NCBI RefSeq assembly: GCF_042654605.1
Contig: NZ_JBHSGT010000043.1
Location: 1 to 64,000, forward strand
Direction: 5' to 3'
Length of the DNA stretch: 64,000 nucleotides
Origin: Enterococcus_I eurekensis
GTDB taxonomy: Bacteria; Bacillota; Bacilli; Lactobacillales; Enterococcaceae
Below, piece after piece: positions 34,175 to 42,806 of the stretch. The notes below the pieces were generated by a model that was given only the letters and a program-made list of their open reading frames with translations, had not been told where the DNA came from and did no database searches. Every line of letters begins with the position of its first letter. The first letter of the stretch is position 1. Both the position numbers and the translations under genes were made by a program.

Positions 34175-34439
34175 TTACTACGTGACTGTTTTTTGTACTT
34201 TATTTTAGCTAGTTTTATCATCATAAATCATTAATGTTTGGTTTTTGTGTCACAATAATTCGGTGGATGAATCCTTGATTGATTCTTGCCGATAGTCACT
34301 TTCTTTTTGATTAAAAAAGTTTCATAAATCAATAAAATCTCTTATATAGAACGTGCAAGCGTTTTATTCCCATTACTATCAAGAAATGTTAAAATGAATG
34401 GGAATAAAATGTAATTAGTTATTTTAAGGAGGTTATCGC
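34175..34439. other. Intergenic region before the ROK pseudogene
   Basis: No gene is seen. It contains the cre-like word at 34353 and an AT-rich stretch (TTAAAATG near 34388) that may be the -10 of the downstream gene. Confidence 0.4.
34353..34366 (+). promoter_or_regulatory. cre-like site
   Basis: TGCAAGCGTTTTAT resembles the CcpA operator TGWAANCGNTNWCA, with two departures. It lies ~75 bp before a sugar-kinase-type gene, which fits carbon catabolite control. Confidence 0.35.
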
Positions 34440-35334
34440 GTGAAAAAATTAATTGGTGTCGATATCGGTGGGACTAAAGTCGCGGTGGGTTTAATTAGCC
34501 CCAATGGTGAAGTTTTGGAAGAGTTGATTGTGCCTAGCGATGGTACGAATCGAGAAAAGATGTTTGAAATTGTAGTAGCGGCGATTCAATCTCTGTGAGA
34601 AAAGACGAATCTGACGGCGGAAGAAATAGCCCTAGGTGTCGGTGTTCCAGGAATTGTTGACAGTAAAAATGGTATTGTCGTTTTTCAAAATAATTTAAAT
34701 TGGGAAAATTTTCCAATTCGTGAACGATTACAAGCCACATTCCCAGGGGTTGAAACGATTCGAATGGATAATGATGTGATCCATGCGGGTTTTGCAGAAT
34801 GGAAGGCATCCGGTCTGTCGGCTGAAGAATCTCTCGTTTTTCTAACGGTTTCAACCGGGATTGCGAGTCCAATTTTTGAAGGCGGTGTACCGACTCGAGG
34901 ACGTGGATTAGCGGGGGAACTCGGCTTAGTTCCTGTAAGAACACAAGATCGGACGAAAACTGAGCGTTTGGAATTTGTTGCGAGTGGTTCAGCACTACAA
35001 GAAAAAGCCCGAGTGCGTTATGGCGACGCGACGATGACAACGGCTTTACTTTTTGAAAATTATGAGAAAAAAGAAGAACAAGCAGTGGCAATCATCGATG
35101 ATTTTTTTAGATTCTTTAACGCATGGGATTTATGTGATTGTTTCACTGGTTAATCCGACTCAAATTGTCTTAGGAGGCAGTGTGATGATGTTGAATCCGC
35201 ATTTATTACCGTTACTAAAAGAACGTCTCATTAAAGAAATGTTGCCGGTGCAACAAGAAAGTGTCGCTTCGCTTGTTTTAAGTAAATATGAAAATAATGC
35301 GAGTTTGGTAGGTGCCGGTTTATCTGCCTTATAA
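34440..35334 (+). pseudogene. ROK-family sugar kinase / regulator, two lesions
   Basis: The start MKKLIGVDIGGTKVAVGL is the ROK phosphate-binding motif. The frame meets TGA at 34596, then continues GVGVPGIVDSKNG and RMDNDV (catalytic Asp). A T7 run at 35102-35108 shifts the frame; with one T fewer it reads DDFLDSLTHGIYVIVSLVNP and IVLGGSVM, ending at 35334 (~297 codons). The usual ROK zinc cluster (CxCGxxGC) is absent, as in some family members. GTG start with AAGGAGG. Not functional as read. Confidence 0.87.
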
Positions 35335-35343
35335 AAAAAGACA

Positions 35344-35380
35344 AAAAACAGAGAAATTTTCCTCTGTTTTTTTCTTTTTA
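35344..35380. terminator. Bidirectional terminator
   Basis: AAACAGAGAAA/TTTCCTCTGTTT with flanking A and T tracts, between convergent genes. Confidence 0.85.
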
Positions 35381-35385
35381 ATTGC

Positions 35386-36600
35386 TTATGCTTCTTGAAT
35401 GGGAATGGTTGAATTTTGGAATTTGACAGGGTCAATTGGCCGATTCTTATCCATTAAAGCCGCGACTTCTTTGCGTTTTTCAGCGTTGTTTGCAAAGAGA
35501 ATCGCTAACGGCCGCTGCTCGTCATCAAGATAGGCGATGCTAAATTCACGTTCGTCTAATGAGCCGCGAATGACTGCCTGTTTCCAAGACATGGCATGGC
35601 CTAAGTATTCAAATGTTTGATCGTATTCATCTGTCCAAAAGTATGGCCGAACAGCATAAGGTTCACTTTCAGGATTAATAATATTGCGAGCGACATAGCG
35701 ACCATGGGCGCGTGCGTGCTCCCAATGCTCGACGTGAATGAGTTCACCGTGGTAAGGCCAAACCGTACAGTCACCAGCCGCATAAACATCTGGTAGCGAG
35801 GTTTGACCGTATTCATTGACGACAAAACCACGTTGGACTTCAAGTTCAGGGTGACTGATGGACGTATTTGGAACGACGCCAATTCCAATAATAACCATTT
35901 GACAAGCAATTGTTTTACCACTGGCTGTAACGGCAGCTTTTACGTTGCCGTTTTCATCTTTTTCAAATTCAGTCACATCCTCAGCGGTTAAAATCGTCAC
36001 ACCTCTTGCACGATGCATTTTTGTAAAATAATGCGAAGCTTCGGTACCGATAATTCGGCCAAGTGGGTATTCGGCATGTTCGATAACCGTCACGTTTAAT
36101 CCGACTTGAGCAAAAGTTGACGCCATTTCTAAACCAATAAATCCAGCACCGACAATGACAACGTCTTTGGTTTTTTTATCCCATTGTTTAATTTTAGAAG
36201 CGTCTTTAATATCGCGTAAATAGAAAATTCCTGCGGCATCGACACCTGGAGCATCAAGAATGCGTAAAGTTGAACCAATTGCTAAAACTAATTGATCGTA
36301 GGGAATTTCTTCTTTGTTCGCTGTTTGAATTCGATGTTCTTCCGGAAGAATCGCGACGATTTCGGTCGCTAATTTTAGTGTAATGTTTTGATTGTGATAA
36401 AAGGACTCATCTTGAAAAACAGGAGGGAGTAAATGATCTTGTGCAAGCATCCAGTCTTTTGACAAAGGTTTGAGGTCGTAAGGGAGACTTGTTTGTTTAC
36501 TAATCAATGTAATTTTTTCCTCGTAACCTTTTGCCCGTAATTCTTTTGCAACATTATAACCAGCAACTGAGGCGCCAACTATGACAACACCATGGGCCAT
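35386..36600 (-). CDS. FAD-dependent NAD(P)H oxidoreductase (ferredoxin-reductase-like)
   Basis: 404 aa. FAD motif VVIVGASVAGYNVA at the N-terminus, NAD motif DVVIVGAGFIGLEMA near 145 and the second FAD motif GQTSLPDVYAAGDCTVW near 270. The C-terminal domain is of the reductase_C type seen in ferredoxin/rubredoxin reductases. No redox-active CxxxxC is seen, so it is not a disulfide reductase. The start at 36600 has AAGGAG upstream; an earlier in-frame start lacks one. The electron partner is not adjacent. Confidence 0.87.
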   Translation of the reverse strand: MAHGVVIVGASVAGYNVAKELRAKGYEEKITLISKQTSLPYDLKPLSKDWMLAQDHLLPPVFQDESFYHNQNITLKLATEIVAILPEEHRIQTANKEEIPYDQLVLAIGSTLRILDAPGVDAAGIFYLRDIKDASKIKQWDKKTKDVVIVGAGFIGLEMASTFAQVGLNVTVIEHAEYPLGRIIGTEASHYFTKMHRARGVTILTAEDVTEFEKDENGNVKAAVTASGKTIACQMVIIGIGVVPNTSISHPELEVQRGFVVNEYGQTSLPDVYAAGDCTVWPYHGELIHVEHWEHARAHGRYVARNIINPESEPYAVRPYFWTDEYDQTFEYLGHAMSWKQAVIRGSLDEREFSIAYLDDEQRPLAILFANNAEKRKEVAALMDKNRPIDPVKFQNSTIPIQEA

Positions 36601-36790
36601 TTTAATCAACTCCTTAATTAATAATAAAAAAAATGAAGTGTCCGTACTACTTTTAAGTATACTGTTCAAGTGAATTTTTGGTACGTAAAGCGATTGAAAG
36701 GCGCATTTCTTTGTGAATGCAGTATTTCGTTCTATAATAAAAAGAAAATCGTATTTTTAATTAAATAATGAAACGAAGAGGTCGAGAGAA

Positions 36791-37447
36791 ATGAGTCGAA
36801 ATGTAAACGATTACGATAAAGAGAAACAATTATTACAGGCATATTTTCCCTTTATTCAAAAGGATTCTGAGGAAATGACTGACAAATTAGATAAAGTTGT
36901 AGCTTTTGAACAAGCTTTACAAGGTTTGATGACGGTCTGTGGCGATGATGCCGAGCGCGAAGGTGTGCTTGAAACACCGTATCGTATGACAAAAGCCCTT
37001 TTAGAGTATACCGAAGGCTACCGTGAAGATCCGAAGCAACATTTAGAAAAGACGTTTGATGTGCCTTACCAAGAACTTGTTTTAGTAAAAGATACTGAGT
37101 TTTATTCGATGTGCGAACATCATTTGGCGCCTTTTTTCGGGGTGGCACATGTGGGTTATTTTCCAGGTGAAAAAATTACTGGATTATCAAAGATTGCACG
37201 AATGGTTGAAGGTTATGCACGTCGTTTCCAAGTTCAAGAACGTTTAACTACCCAAATTGCGGAAGCATTAGAAGAGGTCTTAGCACCGGTCGGCGTGATG
37301 GTTGTGGTTGAGGCAAAGCACTTATGTATGTGTAGCCGTGGCGTGAAAAAATAAAGTGCCGTGACATTAACGTCGGCTACGCGTGGGGCTTTTACAACCG
37401 ATTCGGCTTTACGTGCTGAATTTTTATCACTAGTAAAAGAACACTAG
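36791..37447 (+). pseudogene. folE: GTP cyclohydrolase I, premature stop near the C-terminus
   Basis: First enzyme of tetrahydrofolate synthesis. Zinc ligands are visible in SMCEHHLAPF and LCMCSRG; PYRMTKALLEYT and GLSKIARMVEGYARR are standard. A TAA at 37352 ends the product at 187 aa. The same frame continues SAVTLTSATRGAF...LRAEFLSLVKEH to TAG at 37445, the normal family end (218 residues). The lost C-terminal helix helps form the decamer, so activity is doubtful. The SDR gene starts 12 bp after the true stop. Confidence 0.88.
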
Positions 37448-37458
37448 GAGGGCGAGAG

Positions 37459-37560
37459 ATGAGTCAAAAAGTAGCGATAATTACTGGAAGTGCGACAGGG
37501 ATTGGCAAACGAACAGCGCTAGCTTTAGCACAGGATGGAAATCATGTCGTGATTAATTAT
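37459..37560 (+). CDS. SDR-family reductase, exon 1 (split by IStron)
   Basis: Starts ATGAGTCAAAAAG behind AGGAGGG and encodes 34 codons: MSQKVAIITGSATGIG (NAD(P)-binding GxxxGxG) to HVVINY. At 37560 the frame is cut after TAT. Joining to 39701 gives INY-VHSQKAAEETADF in phase. The folE neighbour suggests a FolM/pteridine reductase-like role; that is inference. If the intron does not splice, the peptide terminates in the intron. Confidence 0.88.
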
Positions 37561-38040
37561 AGAATTTACGGGCGAGAAAACCCACTATTTTAATGGTAGG
37601 ATGATAACCCGTAAACAACCTGTAAGAATGTAGGGAAACTTGCATTTAGAGAATATAGAAAATCTCCTATATTCCAACTAAGAAACTGAATTGCTGGGAA
37701 TTCGTAAAGCCGATTGAACCACAACGTAGAGATAACCAAACTCAAGCGTGATGGTAGCGAAAGCAGAAAAAATCAATCAGATGACATAAGGTTAAATCCT
37801 AAGTGTTTAATAATCGGAAATCAGCAGCCAAGCCTAGAAATAGGAAGGTTCAACGACTATTCCTCTTGAGGGAAGTACACACAAGCGTGTGGAAGTGGTT
37901 TCGCCATACTGGGTAAGGCCAATGGATAAGATATAGTCTGTGCTTTAGGGAAAACCTAAAGAAGTTCATCAGAGAACTGCGTAGGAAGTAGCGAACTTAC
38001 GTGAACAAACTCCACACAAAAAGTCAATAGTTTTAATATT
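37561..38040 (+). ncRNA. Group I intron core of the IStron
   Basis: The conserved P, Q, R, S elements occur in order: P GAATTGCTGGGAA (37688-37700), Q AATCAGCAGCCAAGCC (37819-37834), R GTTCAACGACTA (37848-37859) and S AAGATATAGTC (37928-37938). R and S provide GACTAT/ATAGTC, a perfect 6-bp P7. An early stem TTTACGGG/CCCGTAAA (37565-37572 and 37607-37614) fits the P1-P2 area. The 3' splice site is placed 1.66 kb downstream at 39700/39701. Confidence 0.9.
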
Positions 38041-38091
38041 TTAGTGTATATAAATATTGGTTACGTACACGATTTGATGTATAATAAGGTC

Positions 38092-38493
38092 ATGGATAAC
38101 GATTACAGACATTCGAAAACGACTGTATCGTTAATCAATTACCACTTTGTTTTTTGTCCAAGATATCGCCGGAAAATATTTGTAGATTCCGATGTGGACG
38201 CTAGATTTAAATCACTCGTGGCAGAACTTTGCCAAGAAAAAGAGTGGACTATCATTGCAATAGAGACAGATAAAGACCATTGTCATTTGTTTGTGAATGT
38301 TCAACCAACGTATTCACCTTCAGATATTATGAAAGTGATTAAAGGAAGAACGTCACGAATATTAAGGCAAGAGTTTGAACACCTAAGCAGAATGCCTAGT
38401 GTTTGGACACGCTCCTATTTTGTTTCAACGGCAGGAAATGTATCTAGTGCCACTATCAAGCGATATGTTGAAGATCAAAGAACGAGATATTGA
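38092..38493 (+). CDS. tnpA: IS200/IS605 TnpA (Y1 HUH transposase)
   Basis: 133 aa from the ATG at 38092. Single-strand transposase with the HUH-type pair in DHCHLFVN and the catalytic Tyr in SSATIKRYVEDQ; LINYHFVFCPRYRRK is the usual N-terminal strand. Length is standard. It overlaps the tnpB upstream region by coupling (RBS AAGGAGG for tnpB lies 7 bases past the stop). No defects seen, so the element may be mobile. Confidence 0.92.
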   Translation: MDNDYRHSKTTVSLINYHFVFCPRYRRKIFVDSDVDARFKSLVAELCQEKEWTIIAIETDKDHCHLFVNVQPTYSPSDIMKVIKGRTSRILRQEFEHLSRMPSVWTRSYFVSTAGNVSSATIKRYVEDQRTRY

Positions 38494-38516
38494 TTACGTT
38501 AAGGAGGTGTACAGAA

Positions 38517-39635
38517 GTGAAAAAGGCACATAGAATTCGAATTTACCCTAATGTTAGACAACAGATTCAATTTCAAAAGACTTTTGGCTGTGTTCGTTTC
38601 TACTGGAATTTCCTATTAGATCAACGAATCACCAATTATAAGATGAAAAAAGAAAATGCTGACTATCAAGAAGACAAGACGACTTATGCATCATTAAAAA
38701 AGACAGATGAGTATTCTTGGTTAAAAGAAGTTGAAGCTCAACCTCTTAGTCAAGTTGCTATGGATTTAAATAAAGCATACAAGAATACATTCAAGTCAAG
38801 TTTTGGATTTCCAAAATTCAAAAGTAAGAAGTATTCTAAGAAGTCTTATCGAACAGCTATGGGCATGAAAGTAAATAATAATTACTTTTATGTATCTAAG
38901 GTTGGTTGGGTAAAAATGGCTGAAACATTACGCTTCAATGGTAAGTTAATGAATGTGACGATTAGCCAAGCAAAATCAGGTAAATACTTTGCGACGTTCT
39001 TAGTTGATACCGAGAATTTTCAAAAGAAACCTATAGATAACACAATCGGATTAGATTTAGGACTTACCCACTTCTGTATAGCTTCCACAGGTGAAAAAAT
39101 AGACAATAAGAAGTTCTATCGCTCACTAGAAAAACGTTTGATAATCGAGCAACGTAAGCTTTCTAAACGCTTAGAGGTAGCAAAAAAACACAATCGTAAA
39201 TTAGATGAGTGTAAAAACTACCAAAAGCAAAAACTGAAAGTTGCACGTATTCATGAGAAGATTTCTAATCAGCGAAATAACTTTTTACACCAGTTGTCTT
39301 CAAAACTAACTGATGAGAATCAAATCATATGTATTGAAGATTTAAATGTAAAAGGAATGGTTAAGAATCATAAATTAGCGAAATCAATTAGTGATGTATC
39401 TTGGAGTGAATTTGTTAGACAACTAACCTACAAGTGCGAGTGGAAGGGTAGAACCTTAATTAAGGTTGACCGTTTCTTTCCTAGCTCACAAATTTGTTCT
39501 TCTTGCGGTCATAATGATGGAAAGAAAGAATTGGATGTTCGTGAATGGGTTTGTAGTCAATGTGGAAGGGTTCATGACCGAGATATCAATGCGAGTATAA
39601 ATATTAAAACCGAAGGACTTTCGGGGATAGCTTAG
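38517..39635 (+). CDS. tnpB: TnpB RNA-guided endonuclease
   Basis: 372 aa from the GTG at 38517 (AAGGAGG, 9 bases upstream). N-terminal HTH/OrfB region (VRFYWNFLLDQRI), then RuvC-I GLDLGLTHF (Asp), RuvC-II CIEDLNVKGM (Glu), a zinc finger CSSCG...CSQCG and RuvC-III HDRDINAS (Asp). All catalytic residues are present. TnpB proteins cleave the empty donor site guided by an omega RNA from the element's right end, helping to retain the element. Confidence 0.94.
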   Translation: MKKAHRIRIYPNVRQQIQFQKTFGCVRFYWNFLLDQRITNYKMKKENADYQEDKTTYASLKKTDEYSWLKEVEAQPLSQVAMDLNKAYKNTFKSSFGFPKFKSKKYSKKSYRTAMGMKVNNNYFYVSKVGWVKMAETLRFNGKLMNVTISQAKSGKYFATFLVDTENFQKKPIDNTIGLDLGLTHFCIASTGEKIDNKKFYRSLEKRLIIEQRKLSKRLEVAKKHNRKLDECKNYQKQKLKVARIHEKISNQRNNFLHQLSSKLTDENQIICIEDLNVKGMVKNHKLAKSISDVSWSEFVRQLTYKCEWKGRTLIKVDRFFPSSQICSSCGHNDGKKELDVREWVCSQCGRVHDRDINASINIKTEGLSGIA

Positions 39636-39700
39636 TAGATTTACGTCCGTTAGGGTGTATTACCTAAGAACCCCATGACTTTAGTCATGTGGAGTGTCAG
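39600..39700 (+). ncRNA. Probable omega RNA scaffold and IStron right end
   Basis: The ~65 nt after tnpB include CGTCCGTTAGGGTGTAT and the hairpin CATGACTTTAGTCATG, ending GGAGTGTCAG. By analogy with TnpB systems the guide would be the first ~16-20 nt of exon 2 (GTGCATAGTCAGAAAG). The scaffold 5' boundary probably lies inside tnpB. Confidence 0.65.
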
Positions 39701-40369
39701 GTGCATAGTCAGAAAGCCGCTGAAGAAACGGCGGACTTCATTAGACAAACATACGCTGTTCAAGCGTTGGCTATCCAAGCTGATGTTAGTCGGTATGCAG
39801 ACGTTCAAAAGTTAGTCTCTCAAACCTTGGCGACTTTTGGCAGAATTGATATTTTAGTCCATAATGCTGGCCCTTTTATTAAAGAACAAAAGTTGTTACG
39901 TGACTATCAGTTGAGCGAATGGCAAGCGATGGTAGACGGCAATTTGAATAGTTACTTTTATTTACTTCAAGCGATTTTGCCAGAAATGACAAAAAATCAT
40001 TGGGGGCGCATAGTGATGTTAGGATTCGAGAAGGTCGGTAACGCTCCGGCTTGGCGTTATCGGGCAGCCTATGCAGCGGCTAAAAGCGGGGCGGCTTCAC
40101 TGACCCGTAGTGTCGCTCTCGAGGAAAGTCGCAATGGCATCACCGTAAATATGGTTTGTCCAGGCGATATAAAAGGCATGTTCAAAGAAATGACGATTCA
40201 AGAGGCAAAAAACCAGTCGATTGAGGGAGAAAAGCGCTCTGGATCGGGTGAAGATCTTGCACGAACGATTGTTTTTTTATGTGAAGAACAATCTGATTTT
40301 ATTACAGGAAACATTATTGAAGTCACGGGTGGCCAAGAAATTTTAGCTAAAAGAAATCAAATGGAATAA
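39701..40369 (+). CDS. SDR-family reductase, exon 2
   Basis: 223 codons including the stop, continuing from 37560. Contains HNAGPF (NNAG-type motif), the active-site YAAAKSGAASLTRS (Tyr-x-x-x-Lys), NMVCPGDIKG and the C-terminal TGNIIEVTGGQE. Combined with exon 1 it encodes 256 aa, a normal SDR length. Without splicing it lacks the cofactor-binding N-terminus. Confidence 0.9.
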   Translation: MHSQKAAEETADFIRQTYAVQALAIQADVSRYADVQKLVSQTLATFGRIDILVHNAGPFIKEQKLLRDYQLSEWQAMVDGNLNSYFYLLQAILPEMTKNHWGRIVMLGFEKVGNAPAWRYRAAYAAAKSGAASLTRSVALEESRNGITVNMVCPGDIKGMFKEMTIQEAKNQSIEGEKRSGSGEDLARTIVFLCEEQSDFITGNIIEVTGGQEILAKRNQME

Positions 40370-40378
40370 AGAGAAAGA

Positions 40379-40410
40379 AAGCAAGGAATTGTAAAAAATC
40401 CTTGCTTTTC
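40379..40410 (+). terminator. Terminator after folE-SDR
   Basis: AGCAAGGA pairs with TCCTTGCT, followed by a T-rich tail. Confidence 0.85.
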
Positions 40411-40489
40411 TTGTTTGTTTTACATAGGCATCTGATTCGAAGTCGGCTATAATAGAAGGCGTGAAATAGAGAATTCGAGGAGTGTTTTT

Positions 40490-41521
40490 ATGGAAAATTT
40501 ATTAGAATTAACAAAAGAATTGACGTTGATTCCTTCGCCAACTGGTTATACGCGAACAATTATTGATTATGTAGCCAATAAACTAACAGCAATGGGTTAC
40601 GAGCCTTCTGAAAATCGTAAAGGTAGTTTAATTGTGACAGTTCCTGGTGAGAATACAAAAGAGCATCGTTTTATTACGGCACACATTGATACATTAGGTG
40701 CGATGGTTCGCGGGATTCGTCCGAATGGTCGTTTAAAATTAGACAAAGTTGGCGGCTTTACTTTTAATGCCATTGAAGGCGAATATTGTACGATTCATAC
40801 GCAATCAGGTAAAGAAATTACTGGTACCATTTTAATGCGTCAAACAAGTGTCCACGTTTATAAAGATGCTGCGACAGCAGAACGCAATCAAGACAATATG
40901 GAAATCCGTTTAGACGAAAAAACAACTAACGCAGAAGAAACATGCGCTTTAGGGATTGAAGTGGGTGACTTTATTAGTTTTGATCCACGCACAGAAATTA
41001 CGGATAGCGGCTTTATTAAGTCACGTCATTTAGATGATAAAGTCAGTGCAGCGATTTTATTGAGCTTTTTAGAAAAAATCAAAGCCAACAATCAAACGTT
41101 ACCTTATACCACACATTTCCTTTTTTCAAATAATGAAGAGATTGGTTACGGTGGCAATTCGAATATTGATGACAAAGTTGTCGAATACGTGGCAGTTGAT
41201 ATGGGTGCAATGGGCGATGATCAACAAACAGATGAGTACACGGTTTCTATTTGTGTGAAAGATGGATCAGGTCCTTATCATTTAGGGTTACGTAATCATT
41301 TTGTTGCGCTGTGCCAAGCCAATAAGATTCCTTATCAATTAGATATTTATCCGTTTTACGGTAGTGATGCTTCAGCGGCAATGCGCGCAGGTGCTGATGT
41401 GAAACATGGTCTAATTGGAGCAGGAATTGAAGCCAGTCACGCATATGAGCGGACACATCGTGATTCGATTGAAGCAACTTACCAACTAGTTGAGACCTAT
41501 TTATTTAGTGAAATGATTTAA
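40490..41521 (+). CDS. M42-family metallo-aminopeptidase
   Basis: 343 aa. Dinuclear zinc enzyme of the PepA/FrvX/TET group that trims N-terminal residues from peptides in the cytosol. Metal and catalytic residues are in AHIDTLGA, SRHLDDK, NNEEIGYGG (Glu-Glu), VAVDMGA and GIEASHAYERTH. Own promoter region and RBS GAGGAG. No signs of damage. Which exact specificity it has (glutamyl or broad) cannot be told from sequence. Confidence 0.93.
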   Translation: MENLLELTKELTLIPSPTGYTRTIIDYVANKLTAMGYEPSENRKGSLIVTVPGENTKEHRFITAHIDTLGAMVRGIRPNGRLKLDKVGGFTFNAIEGEYCTIHTQSGKEITGTILMRQTSVHVYKDAATAERNQDNMEIRLDEKTTNAEETCALGIEVGDFISFDPRTEITDSGFIKSRHLDDKVSAAILLSFLEKIKANNQTLPYTTHFLFSNNEEIGYGGNSNIDDKVVEYVAVDMGAMGDDQQTDEYTVSICVKDGSGPYHLGLRNHFVALCQANKIPYQLDIYPFYGSDASAAMRAGADVKHGLIGAGIEASHAYERTHRDSIEATYQLVETYLFSEMI

Positions 41522-41649
41522 AGCTTATACATTATTGATTGAACCCCTTTGGGAGCACATATGAGTATAATGTCGCTTGTGATTGGTATCCACTCTTCTG
41601 GAAACTTCTAGAATGACTCGCCTATCAGGTGCAAAACATATAAAAAGAA

Positions 41650-41707
41650 CGTTGGCTGTATAGAAAAGTGTAAAAACCACACACATACAGCACAACGTTT
41701 TTTTAAT
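41650..41707. terminator. Bidirectional terminator
   Basis: AACGTTGGCTGTAT pairs with ATACAGCACAACGTT (one offset), with T7 on the plus strand, between convergent genes. Confidence 0.8.
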
Positions 41708-42668
41708 AGCCTGAGGTTAAATCAACTTGGTTACGTGCTAAATCTTGTGTAGCGAGGTAACTCTTTAAATTTTCGGAATAAATCTCACTAATAAGTTTTT
41801 GGAAATGGCGGACTAATCCTGAAATATGTGGTGTAATGAGTACATTTTCCATTTGCCAAAGAGGACTGTCAGCAGCTAAAGGTTCTTCTTCAAAAACATC
41901 GAGACCGGCAAAGGCAAGTTGTTGAGTTTCAAGTGCACGAATCAAAGCGTCTGTATCGACACTTGGGCCGCGACCGACGTTGATAAAACTTGCGCCAGGT
42001 TTGACTTGATTAAAGAAAGTTTCGTTATAGTAATGATGCGTTTCGTTTGTCAGTGGTAAAATATTAACGATAATATCAAAATCGCCTAAATGTTGCTGTA
42101 AAGTGTCTTGTCGATAAACAACGTCAAAATGCTCCAATTGGCGACCGCTACGGCTCATGCCAGAAACATTGACACCAAGCCCTTGAACGATGAGTGCCAA
42201 ACGTTGGCCAATTTTTCCAGGACCGATAATTAACATTTTTTTACCGTTCAGTTCATCATAAGGAACATGCTCGAAGGCGAGCCATTCGTTTTTTTCTTGG
42301 GAGCGAATCGATGCTTGAATGCCACGATAACGGGCTAAAAGCATCGCCAGAACAGACTCGGCAATTGGAATGGCATGAATCCCACTCATATTGCTTAGTA
42401 AAATGCCTTGTTTATCAAGTGCGGCTAAATCAAGATAATCGACACCCGCACTATTGGCTTGAATCCATTTTAAGGAATGATTTTCTAAAGCTAAAATTTG
42501 ATTTCCAACTTTAGGGTCCCACCCGAGCATGATTTCGACTTGTGGGATTTCTGCTTCAGAGAGTGGGTTTTCCGCATTACGAAATTCGTAAGTAGGGGCA
42601 AGTGCCTGTAAACGTTCTTGATGTTTGGGACGTAAAATAATGGCGGTGTAAATAATTTTAGTAGACAT
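41703..42668 (-). CDS. D-2-hydroxyacid dehydrogenase family protein
   Basis: 321 aa NAD(P)-dependent dehydrogenase. Cofactor motif IIGPGKIGQRLA near 145-156, catalytic Arg in NVGRGPSVD, Glu in EEEPLA and His in ITPHISG. The substrate is not identifiable; divergent members of this family act on phosphoglycerate, hydroxypyruvate or 2-oxo acids. RBS AGGAGG. Monocistronic, convergent with the peptidase gene. Confidence 0.9.
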   Translation of the reverse strand: MSTKIIYTAIILRPKHQERLQALAPTYEFRNAENPLSEAEIPQVEIMLGWDPKVGNQILALENHSLKWIQANSAGVDYLDLAALDKQGILLSNMSGIHAIPIAESVLAMLLARYRGIQASIRSQEKNEWLAFEHVPYDELNGKKMLIIGPGKIGQRLALIVQGLGVNVSGMSRSGRQLEHFDVVYRQDTLQQHLGDFDIIVNILPLTNETHHYYNETFFNQVKPGASFINVGRGPSVDTDALIRALETQQLAFAGLDVFEEEPLAADSPLWQMENVLITPHISGLVRHFQKLISEIYSENLKSYLATQDLARNQVDLTSGY

Positions 42669-42806
42669 GAGAACCTCCTTTTACTTGTTAATTTAAGTGT
42701 AACAAAAAAGTAGCTTGTATGATAGTTTGACAGGTTGAGGCTCGTTAAAATCTGAAGGAATGTGGTAAACTATGAGTAACTAGAGAATGTTTGGGAGGAG
42801 AGAGTA

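Larger units (their letters stand above)
37561..39700 (+). mobile_element. IStron: group I intron fused to IS605-type tnpA/tnpB
   Basis: 2,140 bp inserted in phase in the SDR gene, with no target duplication (usual for IS200/IS605). The 5' ~480 bp carry group I intron core signatures; tnpA and tnpB follow, and a small hairpin (CATGACTTTAGTCATG) marks the right end. Exon 1 ends in T and the element in G, as group I splice sites require. The architecture matches CdISt1-type IStrons of clostridia; it is unexpected in an enterococcal chromosome. Confidence 0.9.

Noticed and set aside
34534..35091. 185-codon minus-strand ORF
   Set aside because: Antisense shadow of the ROK pseudogene; composition is not protein-like.
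37561..38040. Group II intron or riboswitch explanation of the IStron leader
   Set aside because: No domain V or reverse transcriptase; the ordered P/Q/R/S motifs and P7 pairing specify a group I intron.
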